A DNA stretch of 64,000 nucleotides from Corinectria fuckeliana (Eukaryota; Ascomycota; Sordariomycetes; Hypocreales; Nectriaceae), in the NCBI GenBank assembly GCA_019137255.1, contig WPDH01000018.1, forward strand, positions 434,001 through 498,000. The letters run 5' to 3'. Within the stretch, counting starts at the first letter, position 1. The number at the start of each line of letters is the position of its first letter. The notes beneath the pieces were generated by a model, which was not told the origin of the DNA, made no database searches, and saw only the letters and a program-made list of their open reading frames with translations. Shown piece by piece: positions 1-12,232 of the stretch. The position numbers and the translations under genes were made by a program.

Positions 1-318
1 GGCAACGGTAGCCTGAGAGGCAGCGGTCGCGGTAGCGTCAGCGCCGGCGGGAAACTGGCCGGTGGTAGGGGTTTCCGGCTGGGGCGACGGCGACTGCGTC
101 AGCGAAGCCGAGTTGAGGGACCCAGGAGAGTCAGTGCCAGCAGCGGCGGCGAAGTGGGCAGTCGAGTCACTGGCCCAGGCGCTGGCGGTGGCGGCGGAGA
201 CGGCGGCGGCGGAGGCGAGGGCGGGAGTGGGTGTGGGTGTGCAAGTGGAGGCTGAAGCAGACGACGGCTGCTGTGCTTTGTCGGCGTCGTTTTGGAACCA
301 CCTGAGGGCGCTGCGCAT
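1..318 (-). CDS. Partial unknown protein, N-terminal 106 codons (runs off left edge)
   Basis: A minus-strand frame opens at an ATG ending at 318 and stays open for exactly 106 codons to the window edge. The protein starts MRSALRWFQND and then becomes rich in Ala, Ser, Thr and Pro, as in a disordered N-terminal tail. Third positions are GC-rich, as in the recognised genes here. The DNA just upstream (about 320-430, read on the minus strand) is a CT-rich run with CACC and TCAACATC motifs, which looks like a fungal leader and supports this start. I do not recognise the family. The overlapping open frames at 62-388 on the plus strand and 99-512 on the minus strand are less coding-like and probably shadows. 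It may continue through introns beyond the window. Confidence 0.5.
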   Translation of the reverse strand, partial: MRSALRWFQNDADKAQQPSSASASTCTPTPTPALASAAAVSAATASAWASDSTAHFAAAAGTDSPGSLNSASLTQSPSPQPETPTTGQFPAGADATATAASQATVA

Positions 319-464
319 ATTAAGGAACGAGGCAGCGAGGCCAGACACCGAATTAAGAGGGGGTGGTGATGTTGAGGGTGAGAAGTGAGGTTTGAAGGTG
401 AAGGCCTGTGTGAGGGTACTCCTCTCAAGGCGCAGGGCCAGCGGAGCGAGTGCTGTGAAGTGCT

Positions 465-482
465 GTACGAAGTACTTCGTAC
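465..482. repeat. Perfect 18-bp palindrome in the left gene's promoter region
   Basis: The sequence GTACGAAGTACTTCGTAC equals its own reverse complement. It lies about 150 bp upstream of the start codon of the left-edge gene. Half-sites of the same type (TACGAAGTA or ACTTCGTA) recur in other intergenic stretches of this window. Confidence 0.7.
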
Positions 483-3400
483 GGTGCGTGCTAGAGCGTT
501 GCGCGTCGTCAAGACAGTGTGGCCGCTCGGTGGTAGTTAAGGACCCCGGTTAACTAAACCTCAGGAGCGGGAATGACACCGGGAGGGAGGGAGCAGTGCG
601 TGGTGCTACGCAGCCTTTGGGTCGGCTTGTGCGAATATGTCTGCCTGCTCTAGTTAGTCGTTTGTTACCTTTGTGGACAAAGCTTGATGCCTCACTTTCT
701 ATCTGTTGCTTCTTGCTGGTTGACAGGGTACCTTGCCGGGGTTGCCTGGATGTTTCGCGCTTGTCCTTGGTATTGGACTGAGCTTGGGCTTGGTCGTGCG
801 TTTTGCTGATGATATGCTGGGACCTGATGCGATGGCTGCAGCTCCGGGGCCTGAAGGTCGAAGGTGGATGATTGGCGTAAGTCAGCTCTCGGAAGGGGTA
901 GGTGGACAGCCTGGGCGGCTCGTCTCCTTGCCTGCTTCGTTGTGCTTTGCAGGCGAGGTAGTGAGAGCTTGCGAGGGTGCGACTCGGCGTGTAAGAGGAT
1001 GTGATGAAGGACAGTATTCAACAGGCCAGGGTAATGGCAGGGTGATAAAAACAACGGTTTGGCGGAACCGAACCAGGAAGAAGGTGAAGGAGATCTGAGC
1101 GGGATGTATGCTTATGTAGTAATAAAGCAGGACCTTTGCGGCGACGATGAAGTTGGGAGTCTCGTCTTAGTCGTCGTCTTGCGGTTGGTACGTGGCTGGT
1201 ACTCGTTCCGCGTCTCCAAGGGAAGACCAAAGACTGTTGCTCGGAGATAACTCGCTAGAGGACAAATGGATGGTGCGATGAACGGGTAGAAGGGGATGTG
1301 TGACTGCTGATACGTGCTATTTTGGCTGCGGCTGTTCACTGTTCGATGTTGGTTTTCCTTGTTGCTGAGATCGAGGTCGGCGCGTTTTCTCTTCCCCAGG
1401 TGCAGGGTGCCTCAGGTGCTGCGAGCCGTCTAGCAGGTGATGGAAGGTGGGGACGAGTGGCCGGGCATGGGTGGGGCCACCAACTTGAAGGCAGGAGCAG
1501 TGACCGGTAGCCTTTGGCAACTTAAGGGAAGGAGCCAAGGATCTTTGAGCAGGTAGGTACCTACCCGTACCTAACCTTCCATCACTCGAAGCTTAGTAGT
1601 AGTGACTCTCAGTGTAACATCCCAGTGTGTTCCAGTGTCCCGTTCTTCTGAGACTTGGCCCTCCCATACTGTCCGTACCGTCCGTAGTGTCTAAGCTACC
1701 AAGGTAGTAGTATGAAGTAATTGCTGTACGTACTGCCTACGTACTACTTATGTAGTAGTGAAGCCCGGTATGTGTGGTTCAAGGGTGGCACTGATGAATG
1801 TGGACAACCACTGCATGGCGACACCTGCGGTTGGAGAAATGGCGGGCGGAATCCACTTCGACTTGGAGAAGCAAGTACGTACTCCGTTTCGTCGTCTTCA
1901 GTCCCGTCAGAGCCAGACGACAGCTCGCTGTCTGCACTCAAACCAGTCAAGCCTACCGGGCTGGGACTCAACCTTTTCAACAACGTTGCCCTACGAACTT
2001 AGGACATCATGCAGTACTAAGTTATGTACAGTGCGTTCATCTCAGGACGGGCTCTTGTGTGGAGTGATCCACTGCAGCCACCAAGACCCCGCCGGCCGCT
2101 TTTCTGCTCCTGGGCAATGCCCGGCACTGGACGCCCTTGTGGCCGATTTGTGGTCTCTGCGTCCGTGTCCAACGCGCCTCCGCCCAGTCCGGGTACGAAT
2201 ACACCGGGCCTGACCTGCCTTAGTGATGCTCCGAGCTGACCGACAGCTCGGCCGCAAGGTACCGTGCGTTGCCGTTACGTACGACCTCGGGCGGCGACGA
2301 GTCTAAACTACTCAGGTACCTAGTCTACTAGTAGGCTAACCGTGGCTTGCTCGGGTCTCCTTCCTCTAGCGGTGTTGGAGTTTATGGCGTCGACTCGATG
2401 TTCTAGTGGATTGGCCCAATGCGGCGCTAGAACCTCGTCAAGCGTCAAGGAAGCCGGTCGACGGTTTCCAAAGGCAAAAAACGTGGCCAGACCATTCTGA
2501 TGGATCGTCGGTGGATCCAAGCACGAAAGGGCTGCGGAAAGGGCTGCGAGAAGGCCTGGCGAGAGCTCGCGAGTGGTCGCTGTACACCGAGCCCAGCACG
2601 CACCCAGGTCGGATCCGAAGATGAGGGTAAGCAGAAAAAGGATCGAAACTCTATGGGTGAATGGCTTCCAAGGTTTGTTGGTCGCTACGCCATTCATCAC
2701 CGCGCATTGCGCTTGAGTCAGTGGACAAGGGTGGCAGGGGGGGGAGTTTTCAAACGACTTATCACCAGCTCCGGTTTCCTATCTCATCTACCAGCTATCG
2801 AGCACTACGTATCTAGATCCCATCTATCGATCAACCAACCGCTTGGTTTCGACTGCACCGTTGCGGCGCCAGCATGATGCGAAACGGGGGCCACACCCTC
2901 TTTTACCGTCACTAACCTCGCCGCTGTAGACGATGCATTCAGCTGCATACTTTGTAAACCAATCAAGGGTCAAAAAACTACTTTGCTAAGCCCGTCATAC
3001 ATCGATTACTCGCCCAGACCACGATCTCAGCGCCTCACTCTAGATTGATCGTTCCCAAAGCGTGGGTCTCGGTGACATCCCGCCAACAATGTGTTAGCTT
3101 TCTGGTGTCCTTTTGAGTGTCGATGAGGTCTGTCTAATTTGGTTTCCTTCCTTCAGAATGCGGCTGCAAGGCTGACTTATTAGACTTCGGGCTGCAGTAC
3201 CCGTCACCTGTCTGACTCACATGCAACTTAATGCTCCTTTGCACTGTTAATGCCTTAGCTACCTATGTAAGTTGAGAAACAGCAAAGGGTGTCCAAAGAT
3301 ACGTGGGGACTATCGAAACGAGAAAGTACTTTATGGAGTGCGATGGCCAGAAAGCTCCCACACCAAACCGATAACTACAGACCCGGCATGATAGACACCT

Positions 3401-6400
3401 CGGGGACTCTCAACTTCCCTCCGCCAATTTTGATTGCTAGCCATCCTAAAAACCCAAGCCAGTCAGCCCGCCCATCGCTTCTGCTTATCCTACTACTATG
3501 CGGCACTGGTCTCGCATCCTGACCAACCGGTATTGAGAATCGCCGCACCTCCCTCCATCAACTAACGATGCTCGGTCAAGTTGGTTGCCAACTCTGTTTC
3601 TGCGCGGCACCAGACGCACGCTTGCTTATCAGGGTTCTACTATGTATGCAGTAGGGCGAGGCATCCATCCCCCAACGACTTCTGACAACTTTCATTTGGC
3701 CATCTGATGCGCCACCGTACTAATATGTACGTAGAATTATCCACCACAGCTCCCAGCTCAGATGGAGCAAGCGGATACAGTTCCGGGGACCTGGCGCTGC
3801 CGCCCTAGACGTCTTCGGCACAGGGACAGTGACGACAAGGGATGGCCTGGGCTGAAGACTCGTCACCAATAGGCGTCCCATGAGAGTCACTTGACGATCT
3901 CCGATTCCCCTTCTACTTCGTAGGTCGGACTGGGTGCTAGACTATATATTTACTACCTACCTTGCTAGTCACTCTTAGGAAATAGCGGCCAACATCGCTG
4001 GCTAACATATCTGCCCATCCCGACTGCTTGCATCTCGATAGCGAGCATCAGCCAGAGTCGCGCGAAACGGGGCTTCGCCGAATTCAATTGCCAAGCTCCT
4101 CTTGGCAATTGCAAACTGGCGTCTAGATGAAGTTACACGGCGTGACGGCCTACAAAGTAATTACCACACACAACCTTCATGCTTACTATTGGCCCATGCT
4201 GTACTTTTCAAGTATCACCCAGTGTGCTATGTATCGTATGCACGGCGCTGTCGCCCGACCAGTCATGCATGTTCGGCTCCGTTCATAGCAATCCTCGTCA
4301 CCCACATGGTGGCCAGGTTGCTTTTGTGAAGGGTGCATCCTTTACGTATGCTTCGATTCATGGATTGCTACTTGCTTTTTGTACCCGCCCACGCTGTATG
4401 ACTCGTGCCACACATGGGTTTCAGTACCAGTCAACCTCGTCAGCCTCTGGGTCGAATCTGCCCTCGAGGCCCGAGGCTCACTCACTCCCCTCATCCAGAC
4501 CCGGCCCGGCTGAAGGTGAAGTGCATACATAGTAGACCCGGGCCACAGGGGCCCCTAGATATTATGACAAGGAAATAAGGGAAACGGGCAGGGAGTCAGG
4601 GACGGACCCAGGGCGCGCAGGGCCCTGGAAGTGGACACAGAAGCATTATGGAACAAATTGGCTTCCATATACCTATTCCACAGAAGGCGCTGCTATTATA
4701 GGTTAGCAAGTCCCCAATCATATATAATGCGCGCTGATTCCTCGCTCGGACAGAGGCTGCAACGACGCCGTCTCGGCCGGGCGGGGCTACTCTCGGGCGA
4801 TCGCTCGTCGAGGACCTGGGAATACCTTCGGGAATCGGGACTTCTGTGAACAGAGCAGGACTAGAGGACCGCTTGCTCCAGCCCGCCCAGATCATCTCCC
4901 GACGGCAATACCGAGTTGCCGAGGTCAATAACGAGTGGTCTCGTGACTAGGTCGACATCCGCCGGGCGGCCGAGAGAACGGACGAGAGAGGCATGTAGGC
5001 CTACATACATAGATGGATCTAAGGAGACGTCGAATCAGCATTCAGACCAACCAGTTGCCATTCGGGAAATCCGGGAATGCCATCAGCCCCGTCTCGCGAA
5101 ATTGTCAGATCATGTCACCGATCAGCACCTTGCATGAAGCCTCCACGCTTAGGGCTTGAGGCTGAAGGCACATCGAGCACGAACGTATGTACGTGCTGCT
5201 CCCTGTAGATGCTTTCTTATGCGCCCCACGCTTGCGAGCTCCTGCGCTTGATACCTAGTTGATGCAATACAGACTGTCCCCTCCTCGCCGATGAATCACC
5301 AAGTAAGGATTCCCACCTCCTGAAGCTTGAATCCCTTCTTCCGTGTTTGTGCGGAACAGGCAACAACCGCCAAGCATGGCTTTCTCGAAATCGCATCCCA
5401 GTCTGGCGCCGAGTTGCCTGGGAGCGTCTTGCGAGTCCCCAACGTGCCACCTATTCTATCGGTCTCGGTGCGAGCAACTTGGCTGCCCCGGCCCCACGGG
5501 CAGCGTGCAGCGTGCAGCATGAGGCGGGCCGCGGTTTTGGATCTCCCCCAGTAGGTCCAAAATGACGGCCGATCTTCAACGTCATGCTGAAGCCACGGAA
5601 ATAAGTAGCATCTACGTAGTACGATGGTTGGATGGCTACCTACTTGCCTACCTACCTAGGGTATCTTGGAGTTGTGGACAGGCGACTTGACTACCGGGAA
5701 CAGGAAATTGCGATTACAAGCTCTCCTTACGACGTCTCCGGCGCGGCTGTCGCGTGGAGTTGTTTCCGCGGTTTGCTTTTGTCAGATTTGTGTGGATGCC
5801 GCGAATGGCTTCCCGGCATCCAAGACACCACCAACCTAATGACTCGTGAAAGTGCGGCGTCTGTGCTTAGTCCTCTCTGGGTTTCCACCTATGCTCGATG
5901 TGCGTCCGAGAATTGATCTTTGAAGCTAAGTGGAAGTGCTCCGTGAGTATTCCCCTGCAATGCCACATGTCAACTCTCATCTACATCTACTTACAGACTA
6001 AAACGTTGTATCCGAGGCCAGCCATCCAACCCAATAGGCATTGGAAAAAAAACGCTACTTAGTGGTCCCTTTAGCTTTACCAAGGATTCCAAAGACCCGT
6101 TCGCGCGGAACGGATACGCCATTAGACCCTCGGCTGCGGACACGGTACAAGGCCACATTCCAGTAGAGGTTGACGAGATGGAGCTTACGATTACAGATGA
6201 ATGACGCAACCATGCAAACCCGCCTCCCCGCACCGATGTGCAATCATGGGAACGTTAGGCATCGTAAAGAAGGGAAACACAGCAGAAGGAACACCACCGG
6301 CCAAGGGTGCCCGAGCTGTCGGGTAGAGAAACGTTGATGCATGACTGGCACGTCAGAGGCGGGCAATGGCCGGATGCGAAAGTAGTCGGACGAGATGCCG

Positions 6401-7600
6401 ATTGCCGGTAGTCCGCCACACCGAATCCGCCGAAACCCAAGAGCGGCGTCTCCGACAGATATAGATATGCGAAATAGCTTATTAGTCTACCCCGTCGAAC
6501 TCTGCCGCGCAGATCCGGCGCCAGGTCTAATCGGCTTCTTTGTCTCTCTACCTCGGATTCTGGCTGTGCTCGTGCCCTCGGCAAGGATATTCTACATAGA
6601 CTACCTAAATACCTGCGAATAGCGCAATCCGTCTGAGAAGCCCCTGTCGATGAACCTCGGCGACGGCTCTGAGCAGATCCAACCAAGTCAGGCCATCAGC
6701 CGGACTCCCGGAGGACCCCGAGCGTCTATCGCCGGAGGAGGATTGATTCCATATTTGCCTCATGAACTCACTGGCGATCCGCGCCCGCGTCGCTTTCCAC
6801 TCGGTCGGTAATTCGGAGACGATGCGGGGACGCATGCCGCACAGGGCCCGTTGGTGTGAATCCATCGTCCATCGTCCATCTGTTCTACTAGACATATACT
6901 TGACGCTCAGGCATCCGGTACAGCAGCACGTCAAGTGCCGTCTCAGCGGCCCTTCCGCCCTTCCGCCCGATCCAAGAAGTGACGCCACTCCAGGCGCTCC
7001 CCGTCCGAGCACCCGGTGTCGTGTAGAATAACTGGCCACGGACGCCTTGGCTTGGATAAACCGCAACTGCGGCGAGGAGGGGATGCCGCATTCGCCGCTC
7101 TTCGCCGCCCCCGCCGACGTCCTGACCACCTAAACACTGCGGCGTCTGCGGCCATCATGTTGATACCAGGCATCAACGGGTGAAGTAGGAAAACAGAAAG
7201 CGTGCGCGTTCCTTTCTCGTTCCTCCTGCGTAAATCAGCAGACTGGGAAAAAGCAAGGATTGAAAGAACTCATTGCATCCCGGGTGGCTGCCAAGTGCCG
7301 AGTACAAATAAATTCACCGTCTTTGCGCCTGACTTTGCCGTTGTGCCTTTCTCTCCAGTACAATTCAGTTAATAAATGCCCTATCTAACTTACTCAGGTA
7401 GGTAGGTAGCTTACTCCTCCCAGCTTCGGCCTTTGCACGGTATTGCACGGCAGCAACGGGATTAGTTCGGTCTTCCCTCGCAACGGACAGCTCCGGATGC
7501 CAAGTACTGCGGCTGACATCATTATCTACCCGTCATCCAAAATCAGGCCTTTTCGGAAATCGACATATAACTCTGCAGTAGCAGGCCAGTCCTCTCACAA
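483..7600. other. Gene-poor intergenic block of about 7 kb
   Basis: No frame in this block resembles a known protein or shows convincing exon-intron structure. The longest open frames (about 110-175 codons, for example minus 6605-7129, 6255-6686 and 4596-4928) have mixed, non-coding-like composition. Base composition is near the window average, so this is not an AT-rich RIP island. Short palindromic words built from TAGGTACCTA and TAGTAGTA are frequent (near 1551-1580, 1685-1760, 5630-5660 and 7392-7411). No transposase or reverse transcriptase frame was seen. A 126-codon minus frame at 2320-2700 has a hydrophobic stretch near its N-terminus but nothing else to support it. Confidence 0.6.
4085..4111. 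repeat. Perfect 11-bp inverted repeat with 5-bp loop
   Basis: The arms CAATTGCCAAG (4085-4095) and CTTGGCAATTG (4101-4111) are exact reverse complements separated by CTCCT. It lies in gene-free DNA. It could be a hairpin or a symmetric protein-binding site; no function can be assigned. Confidence 0.6.
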
Positions 7601-7975
7601 AGCAAAGAAAGAAGAAACACCAACGATCTTATCTCCATCAGCTCACTCTAGTCTATCGCAAACAGCGGAAGCATTCAATCCCGACAACTCGATCCATCAA
7701 CCGTCGACTTTACCTTGCGGGATCCATTTTTTCCGAGGTGTCTTGGCCCACAATCCGTACTCGTAACAACACCGCATCGTCCATCATACGACAGCTTATA
7801 ACTGCAAGCCCCTGCTCCAGCTCTGCGCCATCCGCCCATAGAAAGAAGCCCGCCCGCGTTGGCCCCGCGAAACCTACAATTCTGCTTCGTCTTCCTCCTG
7901 CTCGCCGAACCAACACCACGCGAATAAGCCCCTCCTTCCCCTCCATCACCGTCACCGTCACCGTCGCCGCTCACC

Positions 7976-8768
7976 ATGAAGATTCTTACCAAGGAAGAGG
8001 AGGCCGCGCATTACGCCGAGGTCGTCAAGGGCGGCGTCATCGGCGGCGCCATCGGCCTCAGTCTTGGTCTCGGCGGCGTTGTCTTCGCCTCGCGCCGGTA
8101 TCCCACGTTCCGCGGCCTCACGCTGCCCTTCCGAACGTTCCTCGTCACCTCGAGCGGCACTTTCGGCGCCATCATCAACGCCGACCGCTGGTCCATGGCG
8201 CACCAGAAATCGCTGAACCCCATGTACGGCTACAAGGACGTCACTCAGCGCGCGCAGCAGATGGCCCGCGAGAACGAGTCGGCCTACGAGCGCTTCATTG
8301 AGTACGGCCGCGAGAACCGGTACTCCATCGTATTCGCTTCGTGGATCGCCAGCATGGGCATCGCCTTCGCCCTCGTCAGCCGCTCGCCCATGAGCACGGC
8401 AAACAAGGTCGTCCAGGCCCGCGTGTACGCCCAGGGCCTCACTCTTGCCATCCTCATCATCACTGCCGCCTTCGAGGTGAACGATGCCAAGAGCGGCGCT
8501 GGCCGCTGGCAGACTGTCATGGTGCTTGACCCCAACGACCCAGAGCACAAGCACATGATTGAGCAAAGAATCCACAAGGAGGAGTACGAGGGCCAGGACC
8601 TCTGGAAGGGTTAGTTTCCCCCCGTCTCACAACGCGCCTTTCCAAATCTCCATATGGGTTCCCGCGAAACTACTGTACTTCCGAAACTAACTAAGCTGCA
8701 TAGACATGGTTGCCGCCGAGGAGCGACGATTGGCTGCTAGGAAGCAATTGGCCGCGAACAAGATCTAA
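7976..8768 (+). CDS. rcf2: Respiratory supercomplex factor 2-like protein (HIG1 domain)
   Basis: The 232-residue product resembles yeast Rcf2, an inner mitochondrial membrane protein that associates with cytochrome c oxidase and respiratory supercomplexes. The start MKILTKEEEAAHY and the block LPFRTFLVTSSGTFGAI are typical of the family. A first membrane-like Gly-rich segment lies near residues 20-40. A HIG1-type region follows near 95-185 with hydrophobic segments (SIVFASWIASMGIAFALV and YAQGLTLAILIITAAF). Exon 1 is 7976-8609 and exon 2 is 8704-8768. The 94-bp intron has a GTTAGT donor, an ACTAAC branch point and a TAG acceptor. The join is in frame and gives the basic, Ala-rich tail MVAAEERRLAARKQL. 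The start is the first ATG after a long CT-rich leader. The length matches the yeast protein (about 224 residues). Confidence 0.9.
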
Positions 8769-9404
8769 GCCATATAGATATCGTACATCTCCAGGCGCCT
8801 TGTCTTGGATGCCTTACATACACTTCGCGACGTATCCTACCCTCACAAGCCACCACACACGAATTGGGAATTCGCTATGGCCCATTGCTTATTTACTCAG
8901 GATTGCCAAATAAGGAGGAGAGGCAGCCATGAATGAGAGCTAGATATTTCGGAGTTGTTGATTGCCGATGAAATCTGGCGTTTGATTGACGCGAGCGAGC
9001 ATTGGGGGGAACTGGGGGGTCCCCAAGCATCTACAGTACGGAGCTAAAGAAGATCCTTAACGGATGTCAGGGAACTGTTTGGGAGAGGTTACCCATCTAG
9101 ATAACCTAAGCCGTAAAATCGGTCACATTGGATTATATCATAGGGTAGATAGACATGGGTGGGGGATATGCGACATCACCACACCTCGGGTAGTAGTAGA
9201 AGAAGAAAAAAAGCCGATTCATGAATAAATGCTTGTACATAAACGATAACAGGGCGCCAAATCCCTTCCATCTCTTTTTGATCCCTCTTCATCCTCATCA
9301 TTTCGTCTCATACAGTGCAAGCTAAGTATCAAAGCATACATAACACGGACATATATCCAGGTTCATCATACGTGACAAAGCCCCATTCACACTCACGTTC
9401 GCTT
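8769..9404. other. Convergent 3' intergenic region, rcf2 and Kelch gene
   Basis: The two flanking genes end towards each other, so this stretch should hold both 3' untranslated regions. AT-rich words such as GAATAAATG near 9223 could serve polyadenylation. No open frame of note was seen. Confidence 0.5.
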
Positions 9405-10925
9405 TCATACCTCGATTGTAAAGTGGCTGATCTGCGAGTAGTAGGAGTGAACAGCCAGCTCGAGGAGCATGACGTCGCCAAAGACCTCAGAGCCGTCGAA
9501 GCCGCCGATGACGATGAGGCGGCTATCGTACAAGACGGTGCCATGATAGCCACGGCCAGAGGGGCCCTTGCCGTAGACGCGACGCTTGTCCCAGGTCATT
9601 GTGACGAGGTTGAGCAGCAGAACATCGTTTGAGTACTCGTTGCCGTCGTGGCCGCCGATGACGAAGAGATAGGATCCAACAATGGTGGCGGTATGGGATA
9701 AGCGGCGGAAGGCAACGGGGATGGGAACGTTCCGCCAGAACTGCTGGTCTACGTCGTAGACCCAGACGTCGTCAAAGCACTCGCCGCCGTCGGAGCCGCC
9801 AAAGATGATGAGCTTGCTGCCCACCATGTTGGAAGTGTGATAACCCCGGGCTTTGGGGCGGTAGTCCTTGGTACCAGGCGCGCTCTTATCGGGGCTTGAA
9901 ATCAGCCGCCACGACATCTTGTTCACGTCGCTGACATCGAGCCTCCAGATATCGTTTAGGGCCCTTACCCCGTCGCCACCGCCAAAGACGTATATCCCAT
10001 TCTTGTAGAGGCATGCTGTGTGGGCCCTTCGCTTGGATGGCATCTTGTCCCCGATGATTCGTGGCTTGCTCCACCGGAAGTTGGTCGTGTCGAGTACGTA
10101 CACGTCGTTGTAATACTCCGGTCCATCACCGCCTCCAAAGACGACGAGTTTCTTCCCCACGGCGGTGCAGGTCATGGCCCTCAGAGGGACGGGGATTTCG
10201 CCAACCACGTGGGGGACGGACCAGTAAAAGGAATCGGCATCAAAAACGTAGAGATCGTTGAAGCATGTCCGAGAGTCGCAGCCCCCAAATACAAATATGT
10301 TGGACCCGATGAGAGTAGTGGTATGCGCTCGCAGACATGGATGGGGCGCACCCGACGCGGGAGCCTTGGACCAGTACATACCGGAAGCTGGGGAAACGGG
10401 GACATCGGGGGCTGTTTTAGGATCAGGGAGGGACGGAAAGCCTGTGTGCTGACCGCGAAGGCGTGAAGCGGCCGAGGTTCCATGTCGAGCTGGGGCTGGG
10501 GCAGTGACGGGGGGGCGGCTGGCTATTGCGGACGTCGACCGCATTGCATTTGGCCGCTGGGGTTCTTTGTCGCCCTCGCTTGAGGCATCGCCGGCGCCAT
10601 TCAAGATGGGGGGAGGTGGCTTGACGGGCCTCGCGGCAGGACGATGAGAGGCTACCTGCGAGGTAGACTGGGAGCGCTGGCGGATGGTGAGATCCGAAGG
10701 CTTTCGGCGGCTGGTATGGGTGCTCTTGCTGGCGAGATGACCGGGGGTGTGGCTCCGAGGCAGGGGTGCCGGCTCGCTCGAGTCATCATCGTCGTCGTCG
10801 TCGGAGTTGTCGGAGAGGTGACTTGGATTAGTCCTCACAGCCGGAGATGTAGGTGCAATCTTCTGGGATCGCACGACCTTAGTCTTGAGGGACAATTTAT
10901 CGGTAGACCTGCCCGAATCCGCCAT
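9405..10925 (-). CDS. Kelch-repeat protein, six-bladed propeller
   Basis: This single-exon gene encodes 506 residues. The first 180 or so are Ser/Pro/Lys-rich and look disordered, with a run of seven Asp near residue 42. From about residue 185 there are six Kelch units, each with the hydrophobic-hydrophobic-x-GG signature: IFVFGGCD, LVVFGGGDG, IYVFGGGDG, LIIFGGSDGG, LFVIGGHDG and LIVIGGFDGSE. Each unit also carries the spaced Tyr and Trp of the fold (for example NDVYVLDTTNFRWS). Six repeats make a closed beta-propeller, a protein-binding scaffold. Similarity to Tea1- or LZTR1-like Kelch proteins is likely, but no other domain (BTB, coiled coil) follows, so I give no symbol. The start ATG follows a CT-rich leader on the minus strand. 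The function is inferred from the fold only. Confidence 0.85.
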   Translation of the reverse strand: MADSGRSTDKLSLKTKVVRSQKIAPTSPAVRTNPSHLSDNSDDDDDDDSSEPAPLPRSHTPGHLASKSTHTSRRKPSDLTIRQRSQSTSQVASHRPAARPVKPPPPILNGAGDASSEGDKEPQRPNAMRSTSAIASRPPVTAPAPARHGTSAASRLRGQHTGFPSLPDPKTAPDVPVSPASGMYWSKAPASGAPHPCLRAHTTTLIGSNIFVFGGCDSRTCFNDLYVFDADSFYWSVPHVVGEIPVPLRAMTCTAVGKKLVVFGGGDGPEYYNDVYVLDTTNFRWSKPRIIGDKMPSKRRAHTACLYKNGIYVFGGGDGVRALNDIWRLDVSDVNKMSWRLISSPDKSAPGTKDYRPKARGYHTSNMVGSKLIIFGGSDGGECFDDVWVYDVDQQFWRNVPIPVAFRRLSHTATIVGSYLFVIGGHDGNEYSNDVLLLNLVTMTWDKRRVYGKGPSGRGYHGTVLYDSRLIVIGGFDGSEVFGDVMLLELAVHSYYSQISHFTIEV

Positions 10926-11304
10926 GGTCTCACAGGCCGTGATTCATTGCCTGCGCCAGACGCGAGGGAGGCAAGTGGCCGGTGAGGACGTGAGGGTGTG
11001 AGGATGCAGGAGGATGGACGGTTGCGATCGAGCTCGAGGCGGAGGAACCAGGACAAGACGTTGCGTGTAGGGGGCGGGATTATATGGCGATAGACTAGAG
11101 TATTCGGGAGAAGGAGGACGCGGCGACGTCTTGTGGTAGGTGTGCGGTGGTGGTGGTGATGGCGGCGACGATGGTGACGACGATGATGGTGGAGGTGCGA
11201 GACCAGTCGGATCGGAGGGAGATGATGTAGGTAAGGTAGCAGCACCAGCGTTAGGTTAGCAGTTAGTGCGTAGGGGACCACTGTGGCACGGCTGGGATCT
11301 GCCC

Positions 11305-11318
11305 GGGGGGGGGGGGGG
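11305..11318. repeat. Homopolymer tract of 14 G
   Basis: An uninterrupted G run lies upstream of the Kelch gene. Its length may vary between isolates or be uncertain in the assembly. Confidence 0.8.
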
Positions 11319-12198
11319 CTTCTGGCTCCCTAGGCTTCTGGGGCTTCTATAGGTAGGTTGCAGGGGCCTGGAACTGACAAGTGCGGCTCACCTGGCACAG
11401 TACCTGGTGCATCACTGCATCTCAGTGGGTAAGGCACGGCAGCTAGATCCCCTTGTTAATCTTCCAACAACGATTCCTACGGCTCTATTCGTACGATCGC
11501 ACAGCCGACACAGCGAGAGACATCGGGAAGCATTTCGTCTTGAACGACGGGTTACAGATAACCTTAACATATGGGCTTGCAACTGGGAATCCATATTATC
11601 ATCCTCATCTCATGTCCGAACACGTTTCAAGCCCGCTGTTACCCAAGTACAAGCGGCCTGGTTAAACAATACTACTAGTAGGTAACCAGCAATCACCAAA
11701 GCTCCCTTAGAAATATACTAGTATTAGCAGTCACCGAACAAGTAGTTATGGCGCTCCCTATTTGTAGATCGATTTATTTCCTTGATGGTCAATTAGTGAT
11801 CTACTTCGCACCTTTGTTCACTGTGGAGGGAGGGGCTGTTCCCGTTCTGATGGCACGGAGGGGCAACCCCGGCTCCACTTAGCTGGAGGGAAGGCAAGTA
11901 GGGAAGAGCCGCCCGGTTCTTGCTCCAATCGATTAGATACTAGATAATTATTAGCGCACTTCGTAGACTACGTATCCTTGTTAGAGCGCCCACTCACATT
12001 GATTTTTTCTCTTCCTCCGCGATCAAGCAACAACCCATATGCCGGTAACCCTGCAACAGATTGGCTAGGAAAAGTCGCCAATGCATTTTCTTTACATCCA
12101 CTCGTCTCCTCATGAGAACTAGGCTTCAATTGGTCATCAATCGTCTGGCCCTGCAAACGCATCATCACAAGCCCCAACCAAACGTCTCACTCACTCTC

Positions 12199-12232
12199 TT
12201 CTCACTCTGACTTCTCACTCTGACTTCTCACT
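12199..12232 (+). repeat. 13-bp tandem repeat in the dus3 leader
   Basis: The unit TTCTCACTCTGAC occurs twice perfectly (12199-12211, 12212-12224), then as a partial third copy (12225-12232). It lies in the CT-rich stretch 90-120 bp before the dus3 start codon. Confidence 0.8.

Noticed and set aside
2320..2700. 126-codon minus-strand frame with a hydrophobic segment (possible small secreted protein)
   Set aside because: The hydrophobic stretch is preceded by 18 residues and followed by no Cys-rich mature domain; there is no promoter or intron support.
6605..7129. 174-codon minus-strand open frame in the left desert
   Set aside because: Arg/Ser/Gly-rich with no domain, no leader signal and several overlapping frames of similar quality.
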